Notes: a model not told the origin generated them from the letters alone. A stretch of DNA of 64,000 nucleotides from Ochotona curzoniae (GCF_017591425.1 NW_024464918.1:4710001-4774000), one strand, 5' to 3'; positions 22,060-34,700 are shown, numbered from the stretch's first letter. Numbers and translations: made by a program.

Positions 22060-24645
22060 TATTTTCTTTCTCATATATCATCTGACAAATTCCTCACCTG
22101 CTAATTCAATATTCATGTCAAACCCCAGGTAAGAGGGGAAGGCACAAGACATGGTTCTGAAATTTCAGTGAGCGCAACTCTTCCCCTCTGACCTCCGCGC
22201 CCACCCCCTCCCTGCCAAGCAGTTCCATTATCTTGTTGACTGAAAGATTTCCCCCAAGTAATTACCAGAAAGAATGTGTCAAAATAATCCAGAGTCTTAA
22301 AGGAAAATCAGAATGCTTCTCACTGTCTCCTATTGGGCCCAAAATACTCTTTTGATGTGATAATTTGTTATATACCAAAGCCAGAGTTTTTTTTTTCAGT
22401 GACATTTAAAGATGAGAATGGGAATTCTTTCTCTGTATTCATTATTATTTCAGGCTGCACACTGAATTAATTTTAAGTAGTCCATCAGTCTATTAGTAAA
22501 ACCCAGAGCTTTGGTGGATGGGAATCAAGGAGAGGGAGGCAGAAGCAAACATCTGGGGAACCCTGTGTTTTACATCTGAGAGTCTCTCCCCCACACACCC
22601 GGGGCTTTGCAGACAGTAAGACTCCAGCTGCTTAGCAGGGCAATAGAGCCTGGGGTATGGAGTGAGGCTCCACTGGCAGGGCCAGATTGAGAATAATTTT
22701 GCTTTCACTGACCAAAAGTCACCTTAAAAACAGTGACCTTCAGTAGCCTGTTTTCCATTGCCTGCTTATTGCTCTACAACCCAACATGAACCTCAGAAAG
22801 CTTTCAGGCTACTATTTGCATCTCTCAATGAGAAAGCCTCAAAGTAGGTGTAACTCAATTTGCCAAGATGCCCCACGAAACAAGGTTTTCCAGAAAGCAT
22901 TCCATGGAACACAAGTTTGAGATGATAGTAAGAGAGGTCTTCAAAAGCATTTGTGCAAAATGCAAATTCAAAAAATGCATGGATTTCTAATTGTTATGCC
23001 AAAACAAACACTTTATTCATTTTCTGAAGTACCCCCATATTTCTTTGACAAAAAGAGATGTCATCATATTAGACTGAGGAGTGTTGGATTCAACCCAAGT
23101 CCAGGAAGTGACTCCTATAAGAACCTCTGAGTCTCTGAGAGGAGATGATGGCACACCCCACCAAGGAGAGGGTGGTAAAAAGGAGTTCCCCGTAGAACTG
23201 TCGTTCAAAGATAATTTCTTAGAACTCTGTTGAAATGTCTTGTGTGATGAATACTGCTTTAACCCACATGCTGTGGGACTGCCTCATGAGAAAAGCTCAG
23301 AATTGGAAAAGGGAAAAATAAAGTCATTGAGCTCCTGGGCAGACAAACCAGTAATGCAAGATTAAACTATCTCTCTCTCTTTCTCTTTCTCTCTCTCTCA
23401 TTCAGCAAGTGAGCTTTGTGGTCAAAACAGAGACAGCCCAGAGTTTTGATGAAGTACTCTTCAGTCAGGAGGCCTTGAGTCCTTGATTCACCTGGGCAAG
23501 CTCTGCCCTGGAGTCAAACAAGGCTTTCCGGCTGGAGACTCCTGCCAACCTTTAAGAGGGTAGGACCCAAGAACTGACTTGGTTTAATAACTAATAGACC
23601 GCACTCGTTTTAATATCCCTTCAGATGAGATATAAAATGGAAAACAGAAGCATTTCAGGATAATTGTATTCTGCCTAAATCAATTCTGCCTTTGGTTACA
23701 ATTGGATAGCACTGCCTTAAACGGTTGTCTAACGTATCCGTGGGTTGTGAAATAGAAACTGCCTTTCATTTCATAGGAAATGGCTTTTGACTGTATAAAG
23801 TTACCTTTTTGGGGGGGAAGTTTATATTTCTCTTTATACTTGTGAAGAGCTTTGGGACAGAGGTCAGTGTAAAATCGAGATTTATTATGACTATTACCAA
23901 TGGTAAAAGTGTTATGAAGCCATTCATTCTGGTTTTGCTACTGATCACTGAGGGGAAAAAACCCATGATTCTCCTTTGTGGAATGGGAATGCAGCCTCAA
24001 ATTATAAACATTCATCTTCTGTGGTTGTAAATGACTCCCAGATTCAGGTATGTGGAAAGGGCTCTGAGGCGTGGGCATGAGCAGCTCACACTCTTTAACT
24101 AAAGCTGGACTGAAAGCTACACCTTCCTAAGTATGCAGAACCATGATATGTACATAAACTATTAAAAACATATCTAATGCTTGTATTAAAGAGAGCAGTT
24201 TGTGTGGGGGGAGTTGGGAGGAAGGATTCCCATGTGTACCTTTCTTTGAATACTTATATATTTGTCTTCACTAGAATGATTTTATTGCAATTTCCTATAA
24301 GCACATTTAGGGGAACAGCATGTAAACTGGCGCTACTGGCCCACTTTAAATGAGTTTCAAAGAACTGTACTCAGATCTTCGAATCCAAACTGGCCTATAC
24401 TTTAAAACTGCTGTTTCTCATCCAGCTGTTTCCCTGAATTCTTACCTTTTCTTCATCATGAGTAAACAAAGTTTTTCTGCTTAAATATGTGTTGCTAAGA
24501 AGACATGCTAAGGGAAAAATGACTTGCAAGAAAGTCAACTGCTAACAGCCTTTGAATTGTTTGAACTGAAGAGTTCACAAGAACAAAACAGCTGTTTCAG
24601 TAAATATTAACAAAAACATGTTCTGTAAATCTATTCAAGGGGTGC
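22060..24645. other. Repeat-poor unique sequence
   Basis: About 2.6 kb without a recognised SINE, LINE or LTR, apart from a CT microsatellite. No open frame exceeds 80 codons. Old unique sequence of this kind may hold conserved non-coding elements, but that cannot be judged from one genome. Confidence 0.5.
23369..23401 (+). repeat. (CT)n microsatellite
   Basis: A run of CT units interrupted by two CTTT steps. No SINE body surrounds it, so it appears to be a free-standing simple repeat. Confidence 0.85.
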
Positions 24646-24651
24646 TACGGT

Positions 24652-24960
24652 TCTTTTTTTTTAAGATTTATTTTTATTATTTTTTATTGGAAAGGCGGAT
24701 ATACAGAGAGGAGAGACAGAGAGGAAGATCTTCCATCCGATGATTCACTCCCCAAGTGAGCGCAATGGCCTGCTATGCCAATCCAAAGTCAGGAGCCTCT
24801 TCTGGGTCTCCCACACGGGTGCAGGGTCCCAAAGCTTTGGGCCAGCCTGGACTGCCTTCCCGGGCCACAGGCAGGGAGATGGAAGGGAAGCGGGGCTGCC
24901 GGGATTAGAACCAGCGCCCATATGGGATCCCGGGCGTGCAAGGCGAGGACCTTAACCACT
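24652..24960 (-). mobile_element. C-SINE, slightly 5'-truncated
   Basis: Reverse-oriented, well-preserved copy of the same young subfamily as 49447. It shows 'attggaaaggcggatataca', 'cttccatccgatgattcact', 'gcccatatgggatcccgggc' and 'gaccttaaccact'. About 20 bases of the head ('gggcccggcgcggtggcgca' region) are missing at the right end. Confidence 0.95.
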
Positions 24961-25144
24961 TAATGTAAGGTCAGAAGACACATTCTACTGTTTCTACTTA
25001 ACTTTCTTGCCTTGATGCTTCAGTGGTGAATACCCACTGATCCAAAAATCACTTTTATTTTTCTGGCTATAAAATGTTTTGCTTTCATCTTTGTAGCACT
25101 GGTAAGTGAAACTTTCTAAGAAGAAGGTGAGCAAAAGGAACAAG

Positions 25145-25330
25145 CCCGGTTCAAGTCCTGCCATGAATTCCTGACTGCAGGACCACTCCGATAAGCAAAT
25201 CTATCTCCTCAAGCTTCAAATCCTTTAACTGTGTAAATGGGCTGAAAATACGGATCTCTTGAGATTATTGGCAAGGGCCTAGTCCAGAGCCTCATACCCT
25301 GTAAACAATCAATGTGTACCCTGTCTTGGC
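25145..25330 (+). mobile_element. MIR SINE
   Basis: The MIR layout is readable: 'cggttcaagtcctgccatga', then 'ttcaaatcctttaactgtgt', then 'aaatgggctgaaaata', 'gagattattggcaagggcct' and 'gtccagagcctcataccctg'. Ancient and diverged. Confidence 0.7.
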
Positions 25331-26945
25331 AGAGATAAGGAGGAGCTCTCAGGAGCTTCCAGGCATTCTTAATTGAATTGTCTGATCAAGAATTGGCAAA
25401 CTGTCCCTGCTTGGTTTCCCCAAGTATCTCAATGTCTCAATGAAATAGCAACGATGTGTCTGCCCTCTCAGTTCAGCAGCTTAGACCTGATGGGACCCAG
25501 ACATCAAACAATCTTGTCAAACCTGAATAGCCCAAAATGGTGGACTCTGGTTCCATGCAGAGGGGAAAACAAAGACAGCTGGCAGAATTCAATGGTGGTG
25601 CTTGCAGCTTTTCCTGAGAGGTCCTCTCTGTCACCTGAACTTGTATTTCACTGTCTTGTCATCAAGGGGGCAGATTGTGGTCTCTGCCCTTCAAAGTGAG
25701 CCGTGAGCCATGGCTAGTGATTACAATAAACTAATAAACCACCGCAGCCCCTACAGCAGTCCAAGACGAGTTGAATTCTCCTTTTTTCCTGAGCTGGCTT
25801 CAAGATGTCTTTTTCTGAATAACTCTAAGCTTACTAATTTTTTGCACCATAATTTTCCCTACACCTTCTGAGATGTTGCAGTTTCTGCTTCTACATCTAC
25901 CTTATATTCTATGGCTAAATGCTTTCGGTTATTTACATGTATGTATGAGAGCCCACATTCCAAATTCTAAATTTTGATGCAGTGTTAGTATTTCTCCATG
26001 ATCAAATGTGCAATCTAAAAACGTTTCAAGCTAATTCTAGGTCAAATAGTGGTTTCCTGCAACTGATAATGTCTACTTCTACTTTTGGAGCCTGTGGTGG
26101 CTGTTGGCCATATGCTTTCATCAGAGGCAATTTTCCTCTTTCTGTTTAGCACTAGCTCCCAACCAGCAGGGAGAATAATTCTGAAGTTTGACCACTTTCC
26201 TAATAAACAAGCACTTCAAATATCAGTGTCCTATTCATCATTAAAATTCATAGTACATTGCTCTCCCTGCCCCTCCCTGCATTCTTTCCCAGGTGATGGC
26301 TGGTTTGTGGTCAAGTTACAGTGTCTGTTTTGTCTCTGGATGCACTCAGAATTAATTTGGAAAGTGTAGTCTTGTTTTCTCTGCTGAGTAAATGCTTGTC
26401 AGATTAGATTTCAATCCGATATATCTATAGACAGGAGAATATGATTAGCTCAGCTAAGACTTACGAGATACGCTGTCAGATGCATTCCCTGAGTGGCCAA
26501 TACGGAACTGAGAGGGCAGCTGACAGGGAGCCAATATGAGTTTTCATGATAAACTATTTCTTTTTGCAATTTGATTTTCTCTTCTTGGAGAATTGCAAAT
26601 TTTATTTGAAACTGCAGCTTTAACATAATAAACTACATATAATCTCTGAAAACCAATGTGAAGTGGGAATAAGCTTTGAAATACCAATATTTGCTCTATT
26701 CTATTGTTTCTCCTTTTCTCCTCTTCAGAAACTTAGTAATGTTTTCAGTCATTGCATTAATGAGCTCTGATCTGTCCTCCCAATCCATTAACACATATTG
26801 GAAGTTTCATGCCCTCTCCAGGACATGGAGGACACTGTCACACACAAAGCACAATCCCTATTCGTCTTCACAGGAAGCACATTATACTGAGGATGGGTGT
26901 GTCATTGGGAGTCTTCTATCCACAATGCACACTGGCTTATATTTC
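25331..26945. other. Unannotated unique sequence
   Basis: No gene or repeat family is recognised. Open frames at 25373-25699 (108 codons) and 26085-26369 (94 codons) lack recognisable protein features and good exon borders. Confidence 0.45.
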
Positions 26946-26947
26946 AT

Positions 26948-27035
26948 GAGCACTGATTAAGGACCTACTGAGTATCAGACACAGTCCTAGGTTCTGGAGA
27001 TGAAGTTATGAATGATATCGGTAAGATCCCCTACA
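26948..27035 (-). mobile_element. L2 3' end, antisense
   Basis: 'gacctactgagtatcagaca' followed by 'cctaggttctggagatgaag' is the reverse complement of the L2 3' end (the 'cctggcacatagtaggtgctc' region). Short fragment. Confidence 0.7.
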
Positions 27036-27109
27036 CTGCTGTTACTTCTCCCTGGAGAGCTTAGCCAGTTACCCACAGAACCCCCTTCCTCTTCAACCTC
27101 AGGAATCCT

Positions 27110-27300
27110 GTTAAAAATCACACTCGTGTGTTTACTGCAGCATTATCCACAACAGAAAAAAAAAGAAACACAGATATTCATCAGTGGATGAATGGATGAA
27201 GAAAATGTGATATTCTTATACACTGTGGAATACTGCTCAACTAGATAAAGAAGATCTTTACATGTGCAACAATGCCAGAATAAAACCTTATGCAGGCAGA
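27110..27300 (+). mobile_element. L1M ORF2 3' end fragment
   Basis: 'tgtttactgcagcattatcc', 'cagtggatgaatggatgaag' and 'atactgctcaactagataaa' are typical of the end of ORF2 in old L1. The next L1 block (27430-28010) starts further upstream in the L1 consensus, so this is a separate insertion or a rearranged piece. Confidence 0.8.
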
Positions 27301-27429
27301 CAGCATCAGGCTATTGTTATTTTTAGCACCTAAAATAGACACGTTATGATAAACAGAAAATGACATGATTGTTTATACCATATATTTCCAAGCCATGCAT
27401 CTAAAAAGAAGTTACTATCCAAACATATT

Positions 27430-28010
27430 GGGAACTACATTTCAATAACAAAACAACAAACAACCTGGTTCAAATTTGGGCGCAGGATCTCATACACATT
27501 TCTGATTATAAAGCACACAAATCGTCAAAAGGTACATGATAAAGTGTCGGACACCACAAATCACCAAGGAAATGCAGACCAACAGCTCAATGAGGCATCA
27601 CATGTCACATTCCATGTACTAGGATGGCTCGTCTCAAAAAGTCAAAAGACAGCAAGTGTTGTGAGAATGTAAAAAACGAAGAAGCCATGTATGTATACTG
27701 TTGGGAGAAAAATAAATTGGTACAGCCTAATGGAAAACAGTACGACCATGCCTCAAAAACTGGAAATTCGAACTACCATGTGACCTGGCTACCTCAATTC
27801 TTGGTATACAGTTAGCCCTCTGCTTCAACATATCCTTGATCTGAAGACTCAACCAATCACAGATATACATACATATACACATATACAAACACACACACCT
27901 ATGTATGTTGAAGAATTGTTAATTAGTTTTATTTTGGTCATCATTATGCAATGAAATGTACATCAAATCATCATACTATATTCCATGTATATGTGCAACT
28001 GTTGTTTATA
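27430..28010 (+). mobile_element. L1M ORF2 C-terminal part and 3'UTR end
   Basis: 'ctaggatggctcgtctcaaa', 'agacagcaagtgttgtgaga', 'aaataaattggtacagccta' and 'atggaaaacagtacgacca' follow the L1M ORF2 order. Near 27910-28010 'attgttaattagttttattt' and 'catcaaatcatcatactata' match the L1M 3'UTR. The stretch around 27815-27900 does not fit L1 clearly and recalls a Tigger-like end ('agttagccctctgcttcaac'). Confidence 0.75.
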
Positions 28011-28670
28011 ACTACTGCCTCAACAAGTTGAAGGAAAATTGAACATGACATCTACAAAGGTCTTTAAAACTTCCCTTTGTCTAAATAGTATTTCTTTTAG
28101 ATACTAATATTGTATCTAAGTGTTGACAAGATAATTCCAAGCTTCACCAACTTTAAAACAGTGAAAATATTTAGCTTAACAAAGGCAAGCATCCTATTGC
28201 TCACCATTGCATGCATTCCATATCGAAAAAAATACCAAAAATATAAATTTTTTTTTCTTTTTGCAAAAGCTTTAGTACCAAACAAGTACTGTAATTTTTT
28301 GGATGGCTTCCTACATTTGTTCCTGGTTTTCTTCCTTTGTTAAATGACAAAAATAATTCTGTGCCACAACATCCTAAACGACTTAATTTATAGGAAATGT
28401 TTTTTAAAATTAAATAAGCATTATACAATTGTAAGCTAAACATAGTGTCTGCCCTACAATTACTACATATTATAATTTTGGTGCTAAAATTCTATGTCAG
28501 TGCCCTGTGTTGGTTTATAATAAACATACAGCTTTGGCTATATGTGTATGTAAACATACAATGTGCTGTCATTGTTAAGAAAACAACCTCTTATTAAATG
28601 AGTTCCTCCCTATAGAAAGTTCACAAGGCATTCTGTGCTTGGGCGACAGACATTTTGTGAAGGTTGATGC
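28011..28670. other. Unannotated AT-rich sequence
   Basis: No gene or repeat family is recognised. There is a T9 run near 28247. Confidence 0.5.
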
Positions 28671-28674
28671 CAAT

Positions 28675-28830
28675 AGCAGTTAAAGTTACTTCACCCTCAA
28701 TGTGCTCCTCTACCACCCAGCCCATCTGGAAAATGAGCGGAAGAATTACACCTGTTCTGCAGAGCTACTGAGTGGACAGGGCAGAATCATCCAAGCCCAT
28801 AGAGCCCCTGTGCTCAATTCAAGGTTGATA
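28675..28830 (+). mobile_element. Probable MIR SINE
   Basis: 'aaagttacttcaccctcaat' followed by 'ccatctggaaaatgagcgga' matches the MIR core and its 'cccatctgtaaaatgggg' segment. Degraded. Confidence 0.5.
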
Positions 28831-30145
28831 ATATTACAGATAAACAACTGGTCTATATCTCTCATTTTCACAGAGCTCTGGTCTAAATCCCTGTCTGAGG
28901 GGTATTTGTCTTACATAAACCTTTCTCTTAGTTCTCTGTATTTCTTGTTGGGGGTCAAAAGTCAAAGATGCTTGCTGGGTATCGAGAGCCAGGACACTGC
29001 CATTCAACCACCCCTAATCACACTTTTTGTTTCTTTGGTTTTATCCTCCTGGTAGGAAAACTTGCCCACTTTAATAAAAGAAAATGTGCCCACTTTAATA
29101 AAAGTCTACTTTATTATCTCAAATCAGGATGTTAAAGTGTATTAGTTTTAAAATGGTTAAATAATTTCTTCAAGAGCTTAACTTCTTTTATGTAGAAAGC
29201 ATCCAAGAGAATCATTATTAAACTCTCTAAGGGGGAAAAAAAAGTCTCTCAAAGCAGGACTTGCTGTTTAATAAATAATCCATTGAATTCTTACAGCCCT
29301 TTCTTTCAGATAAAAAGCAACAGCAAGGCCAGTTAAAGAAACCCATCACAGCAAAATCCATACCCAACAGAAAGTGTCCAATAGAGTAAAATGACAGCAC
29401 AAAGAGCTGAAAGAAGCTTGTCTTTGTTGAGGGAACAAAGATGCCTCTGGCAGTTAGGAGCACATCCATCTCTTTCAGATGCCATGAAGGAAAGTCCAGG
29501 GCAAACTGTAGCTCTGGGTGCTACTGGGGTGCCCTTCCTCCATGGCATGTGGCAGAAAAACATCAGTGGGGGGCAGGGGGAATCAAGATCAAATCAGTCA
29601 ATTAATAATGAGACTCAGGTGTATTAGAGTATCACCACAGTCTCTTTCTTTTTGCAGCCACCTGCCCTAATGTCTTACCTATTACATGGATACACACTTA
29701 TATGCTAACCTATAGACAAGACACAACAGAAGTACAAATCTCAAAAAAAAAAAGTCCACATCAATCACCCTAGGAGGATTTTCATTCATCTGGCAACCAA
29801 AGCCTGTTCAGCTCTAAGACTGGCTCCCATTTACAGCCCTCTGCCTCTGCTTTCACATGTACAGCCTAGTGTCCCACCACACTGACCAGGTTGGGAGTCC
29901 CTACTGAGCTGTGACCTCCACAGCTTTCAGCAGGTATATGCTCCCCACTGCTCACAGGCATTCTGTCCTACACTGCTATTACCTTGCTTGACAACTGTGT
30001 TCACTGCGTTGTTGCCGTGATGGCCAGAGGTGTGCCTTCTTCAGAGCTCAGAATGCAACACAGCCTCATAGCTGTTTACTTGGGTGGCTCCCAGAAGACC
30101 TCCATATGCCAATGCCCAGCACAAAATTTGACACAGATGGGTCTC
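28831..30145. other. Unannotated sequence
   Basis: Nothing recognised except a short tandem duplication at 29057-29104. Frames near 28702-29055 and 29227-29563 are short and overlap. Confidence 0.45.
29057..29104 (+). repeat. 24-bp tandem duplication
   Basis: Two adjacent 24-base units, 29057-29080 and 29081-29104, differ at two positions. Each contains 'cccactttaataaaag', so two AATAAA hexamers occur 24 bases apart. Confidence 0.9.
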
Positions 30146-30149
30146 AAGC

Positions 30150-30300
30150 AGGATTCAGATGATGGCTTAAGCATTTTGTGAGCTGCCACCTACATGGGAG
30201 ATTTGGACTGTGCTCTTAGTTCCTAACTTCAGCGAGCCAAGCTATGACTACCAAGGGCATCTGCAGCATGCACCAGTGAATTAGAGTACTCTCTCTTTTT
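30150..30300 (+). mobile_element. Old C-SINE fragment
   Basis: The 3' half of a diverged C-SINE can be followed: 'gccacctacatgggagattt', 'tagttcctaacttcagcgag', 'accaagggcatctgcagca' and 'accagtgaatt' before a CTCTCT stretch. The head is not clear. Confidence 0.55.
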
Positions 30301-30337
30301 ATACACATAGATACACACTCATATAAAACGTGTATAG

Positions 30338-30364
30338 AATATATATATATGCATATATATATAT
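30338..30364. repeat. (AT)n microsatellite
   Basis: Two ATATAT runs split by 'gc'. It lies just 3' of an old C-SINE and may derive from its tail. Confidence 0.9.
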
Positions 30365-30365
30365 C

Positions 30366-31133
30366 CCTGCTTCTACGATAAGTCTTTAAAATGTTTTCAT
30401 ATTTAACAAATTTAAATCAGTAACTAAAATCTATCTCCATAAAGAGGGTGTCTGGAGTTTGCCTGATCTTTCTCCATCTGGTGTTGACCTCACAGTGTCC
30501 TGGAGGGAATATGCCGCACCCTAAGTTGTATAGTTCACACTTTTGGGGTTTTGCAGCTGCCCTGGCTTTTAAGATTCTTCCCAACCCCCTGGGAACCAGC
30601 CATCCTATTTAGAAGATGCTCTCAGGAAAGATTCCTTGTTCGCATAGGCAAAGCCAGCCCCTGCATTTCCAGATAGGACTACAAAAGCTAATTTGTAAGA
30701 CAATTGGATTCAGCCAAGGGTAATTGAGTGGTCTTATTCTGGTCACTGAAAAACTTTTTTTTTAAGGTTCATCTAAGTCTCCAATAGATTTGCATAAATC
30801 ATCAAATACATAAATGACATGGTGCCAAGTATAGGACTATAAAAAACAAACAACCTCAGGTCAGGAATGAAAACCCTAAAAAATGAATGATAAAGATATT
30901 CACTGATAAAGACATATCTGTATCTTTCTAACCTATCTTGGCCCTCAGATCATACACAACATGGGAACCACAAAGAGCTTGCCTCAAGTATCTGCCCTAA
31001 AGCTGGGACAGCCACAGACAGCTTTGGTGAAAGAAAAAGTGTGTGTGTTGGGGGGAGAATTGTCCACACAGTCCTTCCCCATTCTTGATAAATGTGCTAG
31101 AGAAGGAACCAAGGTTTAAAATGTTAGCTTCAG
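30366..31133. other. Unannotated sequence
   Basis: No gene or repeat family is recognised. Confidence 0.5.
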
Positions 31134-31462
31134 GACAGTGTTGCGGCAAAACCAGTAAAGCTACCACCTGGGACAGTGAAGCCCACAGAGGCACTGGTGT
31201 GAAACCCTCATATGGGCATTAGTTCAGGTCACAGCTGCCCCACGTCTGATTCAGTCCTGCTAATGTGTATGAAAGAGCAATGCCGGATGGCTCGGGTTCT
31301 CAGGTCCCTGCTCCCCTGTGGGAGACCTGGATAAAGCTCCTGGCTTGTACCCTTAGCCTGTCCCCTAACACAGCCACTTGGGCCATTCAATGAATCAGGG
31401 ATACAATCTCTCTGTCTCTCTCTCGCTAATTTTGCTTTTCAAATAGATAAATAAATCTTGAA
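31134..31462 (+). mobile_element. C-SINE
   Basis: Head with 'gtaaagctaccacctgggac', body with 'ctcatatgggcattagttca' and 'gataaagctcctggcttgta', then CT-rich tract and tail 'aaatagataaataaatcttg'. Extra bases between the head and the 'catatggg' box suggest a small insertion. An older subfamily than the 49447 copy. Confidence 0.9.
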
Positions 31463-32695
31463 ACAAATAAATGAATATACAAATAAAATGTCAGCTTATG
31501 TCCACCCTGTTCTTATTCCAGCCAAGAAAGTTGCCAGTCATATTTTTTCACATTAAAAATATTCGTCAGATACTGATTCAATGTCTGTTCAAGACCAGGC
31601 TCTACAATACCACCATGCATATGAGTCAGGTGGATTTCTAATGGGAAAGACAGAGGAGTGACTAAATACATGCAGTTTTCTGCTTCGCAAACTATTATAA
31701 AGGGAGTTTAAGTCACTGCAAAGCCACTAAGAAAAACAGGTAAGTCAATGAGGGTGGCTGAGAGGGTGAGGCAGCCTCCTACAGAAGGCAGCTCGAGATT
31801 CAAGGGTGGAGAACTAATGACTGTTGGTGTTAAGAAGCAGAAGTCAAGTGGGGGAATGGAGTGGATGACAGGTTGCAAGAGGCAGGGTACTTACTTCAAG
31901 TCAATATAGGAAGGGAACTTCTCACAGTGGAAGGGACTAGGGCACAGGCTGTGGCAGTTCTTAGGATCTGGGGCAGACAGTTGCTGGACAGGTATACGCG
32001 GCCTGATTAATTTATTCATGTTTTGAGACCGCATGCCTAAATTTTGCTTGGAGGTGACGAGTCCCTTAAAAACATTCAGAAAGAGAGAGTTGGTCTAGAA
32101 TGCACTCACCCCCTAAACCACATGATCCATCAGTTCTTTGGCTCTTTTATAATGAGAATTCTGGATAAGCAAAACTTCATTTTTTCATTATCTGTCACTC
32201 ATTTCTGATTCACCTGCTTCTATCCTACTGCACCTGGCTGAGACTTGTAGGTGCCTTATTATCTGATATGTGATTAGCTCAGAGCTAAACCAATTCCTCC
32301 CTGTATGATGAACTCCACACACCCCGCCCCTGCCCACCACCTGCAACATGGGCACAGAATATGGAGGTTTATTTTGCTTCATTTGCCTGAACATTCACCC
32401 AATCATACAACAAAAGAACAACTGTGCTAAATCCCCATGTGATTTCTAAATCTTCATATATCACCAAATTTGAGTCTAGGAACTGTCAGAAGCCATGTGT
32501 CAAGTCCGTTCATTACACCCCTGGGAGCACCTGCATCGGGATTACATGGATGCTAGTTCAGCTCTCCAAATGACGGTGATCTGCGAATAACATCTGGGAA
32601 ACTGCATCTTGGCAAAGTCTGTAGAAGGTTTTTAATCCTGCTGATGTGGGTAACCTATTGATCGACATTTAGAAAACCCTCAGGAAAATAATGCC
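31463..32695. other. Unannotated sequence
   Basis: Purine-rich sequence at 31740-31990 faintly recalls antisense L2, but I cannot support a call. The rest shows nothing recognisable. Confidence 0.4.
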
Positions 32696-32699
32696 TAGA

Positions 32700-32855
32700 T
32701 GGTCTTGTGATTTGCTCTAAGGAAAAGTGATTCTGAAGGACTATACTATTGTAATAATATGGGGAAGGGAAGAGTAGGAGAAGTCCTTGTGCCAATTGAA
32801 CCATATCATGAAAAATTAAAAATAAACTAAAATTTTTAAAAATTCAAGAGAGAGA
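32700..32855 (+). mobile_element. Lagomorph-type L1 3' tail
   Basis: 'gggaagggaagagtaggaga', 'aattgaaccatatcatgaaa' and the A-rich end 'aattaaaaataaactaaaat' parallel the 3' end of the L1 at 541-1980 when that one is read on its own strand. The upstream limit is not clear. Confidence 0.55.
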
Positions 32856-34425
32856 GATAAAAGGAGGTTCCAGGGAAATCCATGTTTGTAACCGCCCAGC
32901 ATAAAATATTCCAAATTTGAGAACTGACTGCAGGGACCACTATCAAGATCTGGATCTTCTTGCCAAGGTAAATGAACTTGGGCATCTTGCCCTTTTCTTT
33001 GTCACTGTTCTCATCTCTGATGTGGAAATTACTGGCTTCACACTTCTTTCCAGTGTCAGCCTCTGCTGTCCAAAGCTTTAGCTGAAAGCATCAGGAAAAA
33101 CATATTCTCCGTTCTCTTACCACAAGAATTCCATATTTGAGAGACTACTGTTAATCCAGCATGCATTCCTGGCTAAGTTAGCTGTGAAACAAGCATTCCT
33201 AGGCCATGAGTGCTCTTTAAGAGTCACTGGAGAGCAGGGGGCTCTTTGTAGAGCAGGTTGCGATGCCCCAAGATTGAGGAACAGGAGCATCAGGGGTCCT
33301 CAATCTAGCAGAGTTGGGGAGAGACATGAATTTGGCAAAAGCCGGGGAATGTTGACCTTAAATCAGAATGTGGCACATTAGGAGTTAACACCATATTTAA
33401 TATTGTTCACTGCTCAAAGGAGTCTTTTCCTTTGTGGAGTAGAAAATGAAGCTATTTCACTGGATATAAAAATGGCAGTATTTCTGACTGTCCCTGTGTA
33501 TTTTTAGCTGTCAGGATGAGATGACTATCTTATAACCATAGTTAATGCATGATTTTTCAATGGTTCAGATTTTCCATGTTGCAAATTTGACTGTGACATT
33601 TTGGGATCTCTTTGTGTTGAAAGAAAATAGATTTCTTTTTTTTGTTGTTGTTAATCATTTAGAATAATGTTTTTTTCTGAGTGTTTTTCAGAGACCCTCT
33701 TCTCCTTCTAAAATGACAAAGGAGAAAAGAGTAGGAGTGGAAGGCATTTCAAAGCCATTTTGTCCAGTCCCTGGCCCGGGTGGGGACATGTCCCCACATG
33801 AGCCATTTCAGACACTAATTTGTTTGGACACAAATGCCATGACATTCAAACAGCAAATCCAAGTGTGAGTTACCCTAGACACCGGAGGTGCTAAAACGAG
33901 GAACATGTGAGATTTTGGGCATAAAGCATATGTCAAGTCCAGGCAGGAAAATACTCATTCATTGATTTTATGGAGTCGACACTGACTTTGAAGAATTTGG
34001 GGAAAGGGCATTATTTCACAAATGGCTGGCCCAGTGTCCTGATTACAATCAGGCCCACGTTTTACAAGAGACCCAGCAGAAATGTAAACAAAGCTTCCAT
34101 TTTGCACATAAACAAACATGATGAAACACTTTTAAGTGCATTTTAGAAGAAACCAGTTCATAGCAGGCACTGCCTCCCAGGTGATGGCACCTGTGTAAGA
34201 CTGGAGGCTCAGCAAGATGGCAGAACATGGATCCTGTGCATAAGATTCTTTTGCAACATTTATCACTGCCTAAAAATGGCACATGCTTAAAAGATTTTTG
34301 ATAAGACAAGATATAAATTAATGAGAATTTCTCTAACTTTGGACCCACATTTCACTGTTAAGAAGTGATGCCAAAGAAATCAATGCAGATTCTCGACCCA
34401 GTGTTGTTAGTACGGCCAAAAAAAA
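32856..34425. other. Unannotated sequence
   Basis: No gene or repeat family is recognised in about 1.5 kb. An A14 run lies near 34418-34431. Confidence 0.5.
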
Positions 34426-34429
34426 AAAA

Positions 34430-34700
34430 AAATTAGCCCAAAGGGGAAGAGTTGATTAAATGTTTATAAATCTATATGATGGAGCACTAGAACATTATTA
34501 AAATGCTATTCTATCAAAGTGAGCAGTGACAGGGAAGATAAAGTGGGTTGATTTGATAAATTTAAAAGTAGATAAATTATAAACTGTGATATTCATTAAA
34601 AATGACTGGTATTTATTACAAGGTCTTATTTTTGCTTATTCTCTAGTTCTACTGTGATTATGTATTACGCATTTATAGCAGTAGGCCATTGCTAAAAATG
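34430..34700 (+). mobile_element. Old L1 3' fragment
   Basis: 'gttgattaaatgtttataaa', 'ctatatgatggagcactaga' and 'acattattaaaatgctattc' follow the old L1M/HAL1 'aatggttaaataaattatgg...atggaatactatgcagccatt' pattern. Decayed. Confidence 0.5.

Noticed and set aside
23369..23401. Splice-acceptor polypyrimidine tract
   Set aside because: It is a CT microsatellite; the following sequence has AG but no open exon frame.
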